Source: Punica granatum (lineage: Eukaryota; Streptophyta; Magnoliopsida; Myrtales; Lythraceae). From it: a DNA stretch of 64,000 bases. Position numbers and translations under genes: made by a program. The stretch is taken from positions 28,769,122 to 28,833,121 of the forward strand of contig NC_045129.1 in assembly GCF_007655135.1 (NCBI RefSeq), read 5' to 3'. Below the pieces are notes generated by a model that was given only the letters and a program-made list of their open reading frames with translations, was not told the DNA's origin and ran no database searches. This document shows positions 48,212 through 59,500 of this stretch, one piece after another. Each line of letters begins with the position of its first letter. The stretch's first letter is position 1.

Positions 48212-50571
48212 CTCAAAACTCTGCTCTGCAGTTAGTGAATATAGTTTTCTTTATTCCTTCACCTCTCTCTCTATCTCTCTATCCTTGTGTGAGTGTGTGA
48301 GTGAGTTTGCTGCAGAAACAGTAAAATTACACAACAGCTTTGCCCATGTGATTCCACAAATTGTTGCAAATCGTTGATCCCATAAATATTTTTCTCCACT
48401 ATTCTGTTGTTGCTCTCATTTAGCTTCAAAACTGATATTATTAAACTGCTAAGATGCTTATCCTTATAAAGGCTTCAGCAAAAGAGAAGCGCAATTGCAT
48501 ATAACAAACGCATGTATATAGGTATGGTAAATCTCATAATATATGTGTATTATATATATATATGTTTTAATGCAAAATAAAATTAGCAGATTGACATGAT
48601 TTTATATAACAAATAATAATATACCAACTAAAAAATCTCAAATTCTTCAAAAAGCTCAACAACTTGAAACTATCTGAATGGAGCAAGGAATTGCTTATAT
48701 GAGGCGGAGTTGTTGATTAGAATATCCGCTGCTTAATTACTTGCCCGATTTGGCACTTGGCATCGAACATCGTATTCTGGGTGATTCATCGCCACTTGGT
48801 TCTTCGTCACATATCCAATCAGTTACGGGCAGACTTCACAAGTCATTGATCCTTTAGTCACATGCCTTCTTGGGATTGTCGATCAGATTTGCGAGAAGAT
48901 CATCCGGTTCCTTCTCTAAGAAATCACGGCCTATTATACTCACATTGTAGGCTCGTCATTGAATAAGCCAATATACGCTGGAAAAACTTCTAGAGTATTA
49001 TGAAATTGTCAGAGACCACGTTAGTTGCTCCATGAACTCTCATCAGTTGCTAGTTATCCTCTTGGTCTGCCGTGGACTACTTGCATTTTCATATCGATGG
49101 AGCCATCACGGCAGTCGGCTGCAGAGAACTGTGTCGTGGATACTACATCACGGAGCAAAACGTCCCAAAGGGATGATAATCCATCTTGCGAAAGTCGTTA
49201 TAATCACTCGTCACGAGCATGCTTCCATTTTGTCCACCCTGCAAGTGAACAGTGGAGCCCTTTTTGGTGCTTCTCCTTGCTTGTGATGTTTTTCTCTTGT
49301 AAACTTGCTCTCCCTCGTCAATACTCGGTCTCACTTTGCAATGCAGAACAAAACACATTAATCCCATGAAAACCAGAATCTCTCTGTTCTGTGCTCTTTT
49401 GTTGAGGAACCGCATGTAACAGTCTGTCCACATCGGTTAGGTAGAGAAAGATAAGGGCCACGCTGCAGCAGAGACTCTAAGAATGGCCTCGTAGAAAGAG
49501 TTCTGGTCTGCGATGGCAAGTGTTGTGGTGATCATCTCGAAGATCTGGAAGTCGACATAGAACGGAATATGCCACCCACGTCAGTGTTGTTTCAACTGTA
49601 GAAAGTCAGTTGGACAAAACTTTGGGTTTTCGGATTTTCATTTTCTGCTGCACTTTCAGTGTATCCATGCCTTAGTTCTCATGGATCCAATGTTCCTGCT
49701 ATCTTCTGGTACTTTTCTTCCAGATTCTCTCCATCCGGTCATGTTCATTGAAGGAGCCATCATCGGATTAGCAGCCACTTCACACATCAGCCAATACTTC
49801 GCAGTCAGTAACATTCAAATTCCTGTCCATGTCGCGTTGCGTGTTGTCTCTAGTTATCGGATCGCCAGATTATCCCTCTATTTGAATTGCTCAAAATCAT
49901 GTATTTAGCCAAGAAAGGAAGCAATCTATATCACCTACGTAATAATTCCAAATTAAGTGCACACACAAGTTCGAGAGAATTATAAATTCATACTAACGAA
50001 CTGCTTTTAAGTATGGATACTACGGCCAATCAATTCGGGAGAGAACTGACATATACTGCTATGTTGATTGAAATTGGTGATTAATTTTTATTGAAGCCCC
50101 AATTAAGAGAAAGTTAACACACTCATGTTGACGAGAAAAATTAATAAATGAAAGGCATGAGATAATCTTCCCTGGAAATCAGTGCTGCACCGTTGAAACC
50201 GTAGCGACTTTTTGGCGTTCCTGATATGTGGATTTTTCCAAAGGTGATGACTCAATTTAGGCATCCCTTGATCAAACACTAAACAAAAACGGGCCGATAG
50301 ACTGCATCGCTCTATCCCTCGATCTCGATAGTCTTGCCTTAGTCTGGTGCACTACCAATTACTTCAACAACAAAAACCACTGAAGATTGTTCCCCCGCAT
50401 GCAGTGATGGACCCCCTGATTTCTCGGAGATTCCACTGGATGAGGCCCCCAAATCATTTCGCAAGTTCCCCCACGCGAACGCTAGCAGATTCCAAGAAGA
50501 CAATCAGAGACATCAATGATGGTAGAGCCAAAATCCTTGCCTTTCGTCACATTTCCCACATACGGCGCCAA

Positions 50572-50883
50572 TGATATGGATCGGAGAACAGGGGTGCCTG
50601 ATATCGTCGGAAAGGACTCCATGCTTTGATAACCAGTAAGAAAAGGAATATCGGGGGATCTCGATTTCTCTCTCCCATGCATAAATGAGAAATCGGAATT
50701 AGAATGAATGAATGAACAGTCCAAAAAGTTACCTAACGTTTTCTAAGTGTAGACAAGTTACCTAGAAAGATGTTTAAAATTGAATTCGAGTAACCGTTCC
50801 TACCGAACTCGTGCCTGTTAGTAGGTTCTGTGGGCTCCCTTTCTAAATGGGCCTTGAGGGGCCTTTAGTTCACTGGCCCATCA
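50572..50883 (-). repeat. 5' LTR of the outer element
   Basis: 312 bp, TG...CA ends in the same orientation as 42110-42445, flanked on the inner side by the primer-binding site at 50563-50570. It has small deletions relative to its partner. Confidence 0.92.
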
Positions 50884-51250
50884 GGTCAACATGAATACGA
50901 ATAAGGATCATTAGATCCCATCCAAACCTTGGAAAGAATAACATGAAATATTAGAAAATTGGAGAACGAGAACAGGAATACAAACAACGAAATTACATAT
51001 CATCCAGTCTTGAATAAAATAATAGGAAGTATTAGAAAAAGGTGGAGTAATCAATTGACATCTATAATCTCTTCTTTCTTTTTCTCTTGCACTCCTGCCA
51101 CCGCATTGTACTCCTCTCGTTCAATATGAATAAAAAACCAAACAACAAAGATCGAATATCATCCAAACTTCGGAAAATAAACATAAAATTTTAGAAAATT
51201 GAAGAATGAGAGCATTAATACAAACAATGAAGATTAGATATTTCCATAAC
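50884..51250. repeat. Repeat array units right of the LTR element
   Basis: Two partial units (about 50884-51045 and 51050-51250) share GGTCAACATGAATACGAA/GTTCAATATGAATAAAAA and ATTAGAAAATTGGAGAACGA-like blocks. With the unit at 41828-42104 they show that the LTR element landed inside a tandem array. Confidence 0.75.
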
Positions 51251-51289
51251 CATGTAGATAAGCAGGGGTATTAGAGAAAATGGGGTGGG

Positions 51290-51980
51290 GTGATTCTGGC
51301 ACCTCATATCGAAAGATGAAGCTCCAAGACAAAAATAACAATTTGCTTGCATAATCACTTGTAATCACAAAAAATCATTGAATATTATGCATTGAGTGCA
51401 TCAGTTACTTTGATGTTAGTAAACGTCGTGTTTTTAAATTGCATTAAGTATTTTATTTTAAGATATTGCCCCACTAATTCTGGCAATAAATTGAATTTAT
51501 CATTGATTTAGACTTTATTGAGAGTGCTATTAAACATTTGTTTTTTTTTCTTAATTCTCTCTTTTTTTAAAAATAATTTGACGTCAAATTTTTCTTTCCG
51601 TTTTAAACTTGATTGAGAATATATTGTATAAATCCCAAATAATATAAATAATTATTTAATTATGTGTCCATCCACAATTACTAATATGATTTTTTAGCAT
51701 TTTATTATCTATTTTCCTTTAAAGTTCCATTAAAGTTTTTCCTGCAAATTAGTAATTTTTTGTCATACCTATTATTTAGACATTTAAAATTATTTTTCAA
51801 GATTTTATTATCTATTTTCCAAATGTTGGTTTGGCCCTTTTTAGTATTTTTTATTTGTGCGTTGCACGGGCAATTTTTATGAAATTTCATTGAATATTTT
51901 GCCTGTGTATTTTTCTTGATCTAATAGGGAGATGGGGATTGAAAAGAAAAAAAAAAACAGGGAGATGGGGATGGAGAGAT
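51290..51980. other. AT-rich intergenic DNA
   Basis: No gene is seen. A decayed Helitron-like motif (GTGCGTTGCACGGGC, 51856-51871) suggests a transposon end in the minus direction, but its CTRR end is not convincing. Confidence 0.4.
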
Positions 51981-51987
51981 CTCTTAT

Positions 51988-52085
51988 GAGAGGTCACGCT
52001 TGAGTTCCCGCTTGTAACCAAGCTCAAGTATCTGGGCATGACCGGAATGGACCGGGACACCGTCATCTTCACAATCCCAACCCAT
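51988..52085 (-). pseudogene. Relic first exon of a second BAT1-like permease gene
   Basis: On the minus strand the frame from the ATG at 52085 reads MGWDCEDDGVPVHSGHAQIL then ELGYKRELKRDLS, matching the N-terminal segment of BAT1-type permeases (compare RLNQLGYKQELRRGL in the gene at 53543-60849). The exon is 98 bp and would leave phase 2, exactly as exon 1 of the intact gene does. At the expected donor the sequence is ATAAGA instead of GTAAGA. Reading on gives a stop at once. No later exons follow to the left. It is best read as the leftover of a tandem duplicate, same strand, about 1.5 kb downstream of the intact gene. Confidence 0.8.
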
Positions 52086-52099
52086 TCGGACCGGTCAAG

Positions 52100-53540
52100 A
52101 AGGAAGAAGAAGCGGGTCTGGCAGGAAAAGGAAGAAGGTTCAAACCAGGAACACTTTTGGTTGGTTTGTGCTCAACTGGACGGTCAGTTGCATTCAAGAA
52201 GTCAACAAAGAGCCAATCTCTGATCGATGTTCCTCCTTATACGAGGCATGAAGGTCAAACAAAGGAACTAGAGAGCGGCCACTTGACAGATTATGGAAAT
52301 TGCAAAATGTTTGGGAAAGGCCAATCAGATTTTTTTTTGGATGAATGGCCAATCAGATTTTCTTGAAATAACAAAGAAACATAAGAAAATGAAAAATAGT
52401 AAATTTTCATATTTAAAATATGTGAAATTTTGTTTACTTAAATGTTCCAAGTCACATGCATATTAATTGCATAAGGGTCCTTGATTCACCGCCGGGGGGG
52501 GAGGCGGGTTGGAGGAAGTGGGTCCTTGTTTTAAGTGCCGCAAGTTGCAACTCCCTCATATTTTATCTCGTCTTAAATGCTTATTGGGCTCGAAATCGAT
52601 GCTGAACCTTGTCATTATGATATATGTTATTATCCGGTCTTGGAACTTAATTAAATACATGAACGGGCCGGGATTGATCCAAAGAAAAACATGTGCAATG
52701 GGACGGATGCAAGATTTAGATCAAGGAGGGACGAGATCCTTGGAGGGGCAATAGAAACTTAAACTTTCTTTTTTAGGGGACAAATAATAGTAGTTTTATG
52801 AAAATTTGAAGAACAATATACTTTAGTATATTGAAATTTTAGGGGATGGTTGCCTCCCTTAGTCCCCTTGGTCCATTCATGGTGTGCATACCGGTATTAA
52901 ATTACAATAATATATAATAACTATTCTTTTATAAAAGCAATAACAATGATCATGAATTGAAGAGATCCAATCATTATTCCACACCCCCCCAAAAAAAAAA
53001 AAAAAAGAGAGACAGATCTGATCAAGGATATTTTTTGTTTCCTTTCTTTTGCCTGTGATTTGCCCAAACACTCAAGTTCAGGCAGAGGAGCAACCCTAAA
53101 GAATTAGATGAAAGTCCCCAAAGACCTCATATTTAGTTTCCAACTTGTTGAGGATACACTATCAAGGAAAATTATTCTAGAAATCAATCCGGTAAATGTG
53201 TGGTTCTATGATAAATGCTAATGCGTGTCGTCCATCCACCTGCGTCACATTTCTTAAGCGGTTAATCACTTAAGCCTCATGCAATGATTCTGCATCGCAA
53301 AGATTTTCTGCCTGATGTTAATGTCAAGTGCAAATATCATTGAACTAGTTATAAAACTCTTTCAAAAGAATTGTTTGTTTTTTGTTCTCAGTCACCACTT
53401 TTTTTTCTTTTTTATTTGCATTGCGTGCTAATCATAAAAAGCGCAAATCTGTAAAATTCACCTTCAGTTGTTTGATTATTAGTAATTCACAACTTTCAAT
53501 ACTAAATAAATAAATTCATGAACGCTATGTTCCTACAGTT
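52100..53540. other. Intergenic DNA between the relic and the permease gene
   Basis: Low-complexity runs are present: a G9 run at about 52494-52502, and C8 followed by A17 at about 52983-53007. No coding exon was recognised. The 3' UTR of the permease should lie just below 53543. Confidence 0.4.
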
Positions 53541-53542
53541 GT

Positions 53543-56500
53543 TTAAGAGTTGTCGATGTTGGTAATGGGGCCAGTGAACCAATGTCTAGCACTAAGCACC
53601 CAAGCCGAAACGGTGAGGATGAGCAGTCCCCCGACTGCAACTGGCGCATAGTTGAGCGTCTCCGTGGTGATGGGATAGGCCACAGGCAGCGAGAAGAGGA
53701 CTGAGATTGTAATGACCCAGAGAACTGCAACCCAACCCGCGAGGATGCTAAACCTACCCAAGTTGAACGGACCAGGGACAAAGGATTTCCGAGCCAGGGT
53801 TACCCTGAAGAGGGTGGGCAGGGCGTATGCGATGTATGACCCAATGGTTGCTATGGAGACCATGGCTTCGAATGCTACATAGCTCTCCAGAGACTGCAAA
53901 AGAATTGCACATAGGCTGTGAGATTTGCGGGGAGATTAGTATCCTCTGTTGTGAGTCTGTAAGAAGAACAATCAATCAGCCCTTTCTTTTTCTTGGACCT
54001 AATCGTATAAGATCATCAACGATGATTACTATTTGAATAATTAGGTGTTACAACCCGATCTAGCTAGGAATCACACGAACTAAAATAAAAGAGAACATGC
54101 AATATATTACCGTTAGCGCCATGCAGAAGGCAATAACAGCGGACAGCCAAACAGCATTTACCGGGACCTCCTGCTCGTTCACCTTATGCCATACCGACGA
54201 AAATGGCATAGCCCCATCTCTAGAAAATGCATATGCCATCCTAAGCAGAGATAAAGAGGAAGGAAGAATTAAGATCAGCGGACTCAGAGAAACGGGTATG
54301 GGAGTAAGATATAAAGGGGGAAAGGAAATCCTTACCGAGAATTGCTAGTAATCGAACTCATGCCACAGAAAAATATCGCGACAGCAACTATTCCCAAACA
54401 GATAATTCCTCCGACTCCACTCCCATACCGATCTTTGAATGCCAAGTAGAATACCTCAGCAATAGCATATCCACCAGCATCATTGTCTTCGCTCAACAAA
54501 TAAGGGATGTTGGTCACTGTAAAGGTGATTCCAATAAGGTAGCCCCAACCGAAGATGATCGAAATCGCGATCGAACTTATGATTCCTCGTGGCCCGTTAA
54601 GGTCAGCACTCTTGGTTTCCTCCGTCTAGTAAGGCAGTATTTAGGAAGCATGGAATAATGGGAACTATTGAATTTCCATGGGCTCATACGGGTTCGGGCT
54701 CATTTCCACTTAAAAGTTTAAGCATAAGTAGTGGAACTCAAGTCACATATAAATTCATGGTTTTCTATTTTATTTTTCAATGCGGGATTAATATTCTTAA
54801 CAGTCATCCTCACGTGCAAGATGTGGTCTCTTTTTACCTACACGTTGTCAAGTGCCCTTAAACACCCGCCCTCAACAATTAACCTCGAGCCGAGCTCTTC
54901 TTCGGTGCTCGGGCGAGGGGGACTATCACGAGGCGCACTTTGGCTAACACTCAACATTGGGTTGGCATAGACGCCCATGTGAACACGCAGAAGCGTAATT
55001 TGCTCTGATACTATATTGTATCTTCATCGGGCTCATAAGGGCTTGAGCTCATTTTCCACTTAAAAACTCAAGTTGATAAGTGATGGATCCAAATCCATAT
55101 ATAAACTCATGGTTTTCTCTTTGATTTCTAATGTGGGATTAACATTTTCAAATAAAAAAAATAACTATGAGTTTATAAGAGGATTGGTTACTATCACTTA
55201 TCAGCTTGAGCTTTTATGTGAAGATGGATATGAGCTCGTATGAGCCCATGGAAATTTAATATGGTATCATAGTACGTTACGCCTTTGCATGCCCACGTGG
55301 GCTCACACCATGCTGACCTAATGTTGAGTGCAGCCAAAGTGCGTCTCGTGTTAATCGCCCTCGCTGAGCATGGAAGAAGAGCCTGGCTCGATGTCAGCTG
55401 CTGACGGCATGTGTTTAAGGGCACTTGACAACTTGTAGGCAGAAAATGACAATATGTTCTACATGAGGGCGGATGTTGAGAATGTTAATCCTACATTGAA
55501 AAATCAAAGAGAAAATCATGAGTTTATATGTGGTTTGTGATTCGTCACTTATCAGTTTAAACTTTTAAATCAAAATAGGCTCAAGCCCATATGAGCATGA
55601 TAAAAATTCAATGGGAACAACAAATTAATCATACGATCATTTCAGATCATCATACTAAACTGGAACTTTTCGTAAGTTGAGTAGAGTGTCTACATCCACG
55701 TAGGTGTAGGTTTCGATGGAATACGTGGCAAGTCAACTTCCGACTGGCCTATCCGAGAGCACTATAAAGAATGCTTACCATGTGGGCAGATGCGTCGTAC
55801 CCGAGCAGGGTATACTGACTAACAAGAAGTCCGAGAACGAATATGTACACTCCGTTGTCTATGCCTTCCCCAGTATCAGTATTGAAGTGAGTGAATACAA
55901 ACTCTGCACTAGCCTTATGCTTCGCAACAGAGGGAATCAGGATCATGAGAAGTAGGACCCCTGAAGAACAGGAAAAACGCCGAGTCCCTCAGTTATGTGT
56001 AGGATGGAAAATGATAAGGTAACTCGATCGTATATAGGGAGTTTAAAAAATTTTCATACCTAGGAGATTCCATGCAGCAGCTACCTGCCCGAAGAAAGAC
56101 ATGACTGATATAGGTAGGCTGTTTATGATTGCGTGAAGGAGCAAGATTCCTCCGTGGAAGCACATGATCACATATTTTGATGCTTCATATCCTCCGCCGT
56201 TTTTTCCTCCCGTGCTGAGGAGGATGATTACCGAAATCAGCTGTGCGAGGGAGAAATCTACGCTCGTGGTGACTGCCCACTGCAAATGAAGTAGTGATTG
56301 TAATTGGTTAAGAGCTGTTAATGATGAATCAATTAAAAAGCCGGTGTCAAGTTTGAGTACCTGACCAACAATGTTGAACCTGCGAGGCAAAAAAGTTAAA
56401 TGAATCAGAAGTTGTTGCTTAGAACAGCTGAATTCAAATTCAGATTAGAACCATTTCAGTAATATAGGAGTTGATGGGTCTAGTAAAAATGAAAAGGTAA

Positions 56501-59500
56501 TAAAAATAAACAAGCAAAGGAAGTTTTCGCTCACAAAAATCTAACATAAAACCTTTTGTATCTAAAACATAAGATAGACCCACCGAGAAATCAAAACTGG
56601 GACTACATGGGGAACTATCTATTTATTATGAAATCAACATCAATGAGTACAGCTAGCTCCACCAGATTGGGAAGCGCCGCCTCGAGCGGATGGAGCTCTT
56701 TTTTTTCGGTGTTGAGTCTCTACAAGGTTTGCACTAGGAATTTTTGGCAATCGACATTCCCACGAGCACGTTAATACGCCAGCAATTAACCACCCATTTA
56801 TCATCGATACCTATCCCCCAACTACGCAATCCCGACATTGGATAGCATGGTTATAAGCACAGTATGATCGAGAACATGAAGGCAAAGTTCAATATCGACC
56901 TACAATTTCATTAACTTGTCTATATTTTATTTAAGGATCCGTTTAACATGATAAAGAGTCACAGTAACAATATTTAGTACTTTCACTTCAAGTGTTTAGT
57001 ATTTTATTTCAAGTATTTAGTACTTGTGTTCAAGTGCTTTTGCTTTTCAATTCTACTTTCAGTTTAAGTGTTTATTATTCACGGAAATCGGAATAGGAAA
57101 GCACTTATCTTGGGGTGGGCTACAGGTCGCACATAAGCTGCCAGCTCATGCAATAGAAGAACACCCAAATGAAATAGTAAAAGGACTACCAACGTAGGTT
57201 GATTCAAGCGGTTTAACGCTTATTCAGCTTAAATAAGGTTTAAAATTTATGTGAATGTAAAAAATTCATGCTGAGAAAGCTTTACTTCTTAGTGGGCATA
57301 CTCAGCTCAACTGGATTAGTCAGGGCCTAATTGAGTTTCCAGATACCATGATACACATTGAAAAAAATAGTAAAAGCACTAAACATTTAAATTAAAATAC
57401 TAAACGCTAGAACTGAAATATAAAAAATGTCACTCTAGGAGTATGTCTTGTTAAAATTTTGGGCTAATAACAAAAAAAGCACAAATTTTTCACATTTTAA
57501 CAATTGTAACACGAACTTTTTTTCTTAACCTAAAAATGCACAAATTTTTGACTTGATAAAACTACTAAACATTTAAATGTTATATTAATTCAATATATGA
57601 TTGAAAACTAAATACTCTATTCGTTGAATTTTCCTAACCTATATTATATATTACGAATTGGGAATAACATTTGGTGCCCATTTTCTGAGCTTATATTAAG
57701 TGGGTTTTTACTATTCTATGCCCTATGGACAAAGGATAAGCCAACAAATATTACCAAATTAAAACAATATCTAATTAATGCAATGATTCTAATTTTTTAG
57801 TGCCTAATATTATTCTTAAACCTCTCTTAACAAATAAATCCCATAACATTAAATACATATCTCTTACCCAATATATCCTATTGTAAAATAACAAATTCCG
57901 ATTGTAAAACTCTAAAACCCTACTAAAAAAAAGGGGAACTCAAATTTCATGTCAACTACTCTGAAAAAAAATCGGGCCAACTAATGAAATCAGCCAAATC
58001 CCCACAAGGAAATCCTGAAGGTCTTCTAATTAAAATGGTTGGGATTTATTTGGTAAGAGACATGGATTAAATATTAGGGAATTTATTTGGTAAGAGAGAT
58101 TTAAGGGTACATTAGGCACTAAAAAATTATTTGAATTATTGCATTAATGAAATATTGTTTTAATTTGGTGATATTTGTTGGATTATCCTATGCCCTTAGG
58201 GCACAGAATAGAAAAACCCTCCATATTAAATTTGTATCTTCGCAAAACACATTAAATTCTCGCTGACCATTCAAATGAACAACTACTAATAGAATTTCAT
58301 CATATTTGAGAGAAATATATACGTTATTTTTTTTTTTTTAGCTGCAACCATCATTGCTCAATGCCACTTATAGGCATCTAGCTCCGCGCATGGAACAACC
58401 CAAATACGACCACAAACGCTTCGAATTTGTTTGACAAATCTATTAATTTGAAATTTTGGAGGATTCGATCGGAAAGATCATACTTAGTTCACCGAAAAAC
58501 AAGGTTAGTCCCACATCAGATGTGGAAGCATTCACCCACCCGTACTCTCAGTGTTGAAGCAAATCAAGGATATATATGAAGCCACATTCAGCTATACATG
58601 TCAGTTGATCTGGCCGCACATGGCCATTGACTAGCTAAGGTTACAAAAGGCTATAGTTACAGACAGGAACCTATATTTTCTCAGTTACGAGTAAGAGTAT
58701 GGACCTAGTAAATGAGAGGGAAAATCTAAATAAGAAAATCATGGAAAAAATAGTCACAAGATCAAGAATCTAATAAAAAAACCTCTTGATTCTAGAAAAG
58801 AGAGCATATCAATAACATTACATCCCTAGCCTTATCTACGTGCATTTTTTTCTATCATTAAAAAAGGAGATTCGTGGTTGTAGAAAGATAAAGGAGAAAG
58901 AGAAATAAAGGTTTACCGAGATTCTCACCGATGAAGATCAAAGGTCAGACTTCTTTGGACCCAGGATGAGGAAGATGTTACTGATCCAGACTCTCTTCTC
59001 TATTTGTGTACATTTTAGTGATGAATAAAGAGCTTCTGAGTTTACTGAAAATAAAACAACGAGAGACCATATGTAGCCGGCAAAATTTATGGCAGAGTAG
59101 GGACGTAACGTACCAGCCCGTGAGCCAAGAAGCGAGTGGACCCCATCGCTTTCCGCAAAGCTTAGCGCTCCAAAAGTAAAGGCCCCCAGACGTTGGATAC
59201 GCCGAGCAAATCTCAGCCATAGAGAGGCCAACGATGAGGGTCAGCAGCCCCACGATGGGAAACCCGTATATCATAGTCAGAGGGCCACCGTACCTTAGTC
59301 CATCCCCATACATCGTGTTGAGACCCGTGAGTACTGATACGACGGAGAATGACACTGAGAAATTTGCTATTGCCCTACAGCATGTAAATAGATAATATGG
59401 CAGTCAACATCTGCGTGTAATGTAACAGTGCTGTATATCTAACATGCAAACATAAAGAAATGTTCAATGCTTTTGCTTCTTACCTAATATCCAATGAACT

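Larger units (their letters stand above)
44203..48336 (+). mobile_element. Ty1/copia retrotransposon, internally deleted, with hAT insertion in its 3' LTR
   Basis: The 5' LTR is 44203-44557 (355 bp). The 3' LTR is 46391-46627 plus 48220-48336 (354 bp without the hAT insertion). An exact target duplication GCTTT flanks it (44198-44202 and 48337-48341). The primer-binding site TGGTATCAGAGC (44559-44570) is complementary to initiator tRNA-Met, usual for plant copia. A polypurine tract AAGGAGGAG precedes the 3' LTR. By eye the two LTRs differ at only about six positions, so the insertion is young. Internal coding is reduced to gag, protease and scraps of reverse transcriptase. Confidence 0.97.
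46391..48336 (+). repeat. 3' LTR of the copia element, split by hAT
   Basis: The left part is 46391-46627 and the right part 48220-48336, interrupted by 46628-48219. The joined parts equal the 5' LTR in length to within a base. CTCAAAAC is present at both junctions because it was duplicated by the hAT insertion. Confidence 0.95.
42110..50883 (-). mobile_element. Non-autonomous LTR retrotransposon (minus strand), host of two nested insertions
   Basis: LTRs in direct orientation lie at 42110-42445 (336 bp) and 50572-50883 (312 bp), both with TG...CA ends. A perfect 5-bp target duplication GGTCA flanks the whole (42105-42109 and 50884-50888). Next to the right LTR, CGGCGCCA (50563-50570) reads TGGCGCCG on the minus strand, a primer-binding site of the kind common in Ty3/gypsy elements. 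Next to the left LTR a purine-rich AAGGGGGCAAA on the minus strand is the polypurine tract, so the element runs right to left. Without the nested copia the element is about 4.6 kb. I find no gag, protease, reverse transcriptase or integrase in it, so it depends on another element. Open frames at 49025-49433 have no recognisable domain. The left LTR keeps a TATATATA stretch missing from the right one. Confidence 0.92.

Noticed and set aside
49025..49433. Open frames in the outer LTR element as gag or envelope
   Set aside because: No zinc knuckle, protease or polymerase motif; overlapping open frames on both strands show no coding preference.
54332..59355. Separate small genes on the minus strand from individual open frames
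   Set aside because: They chain by GT-AG junctions in consistent phase into one BAT1-type permease.
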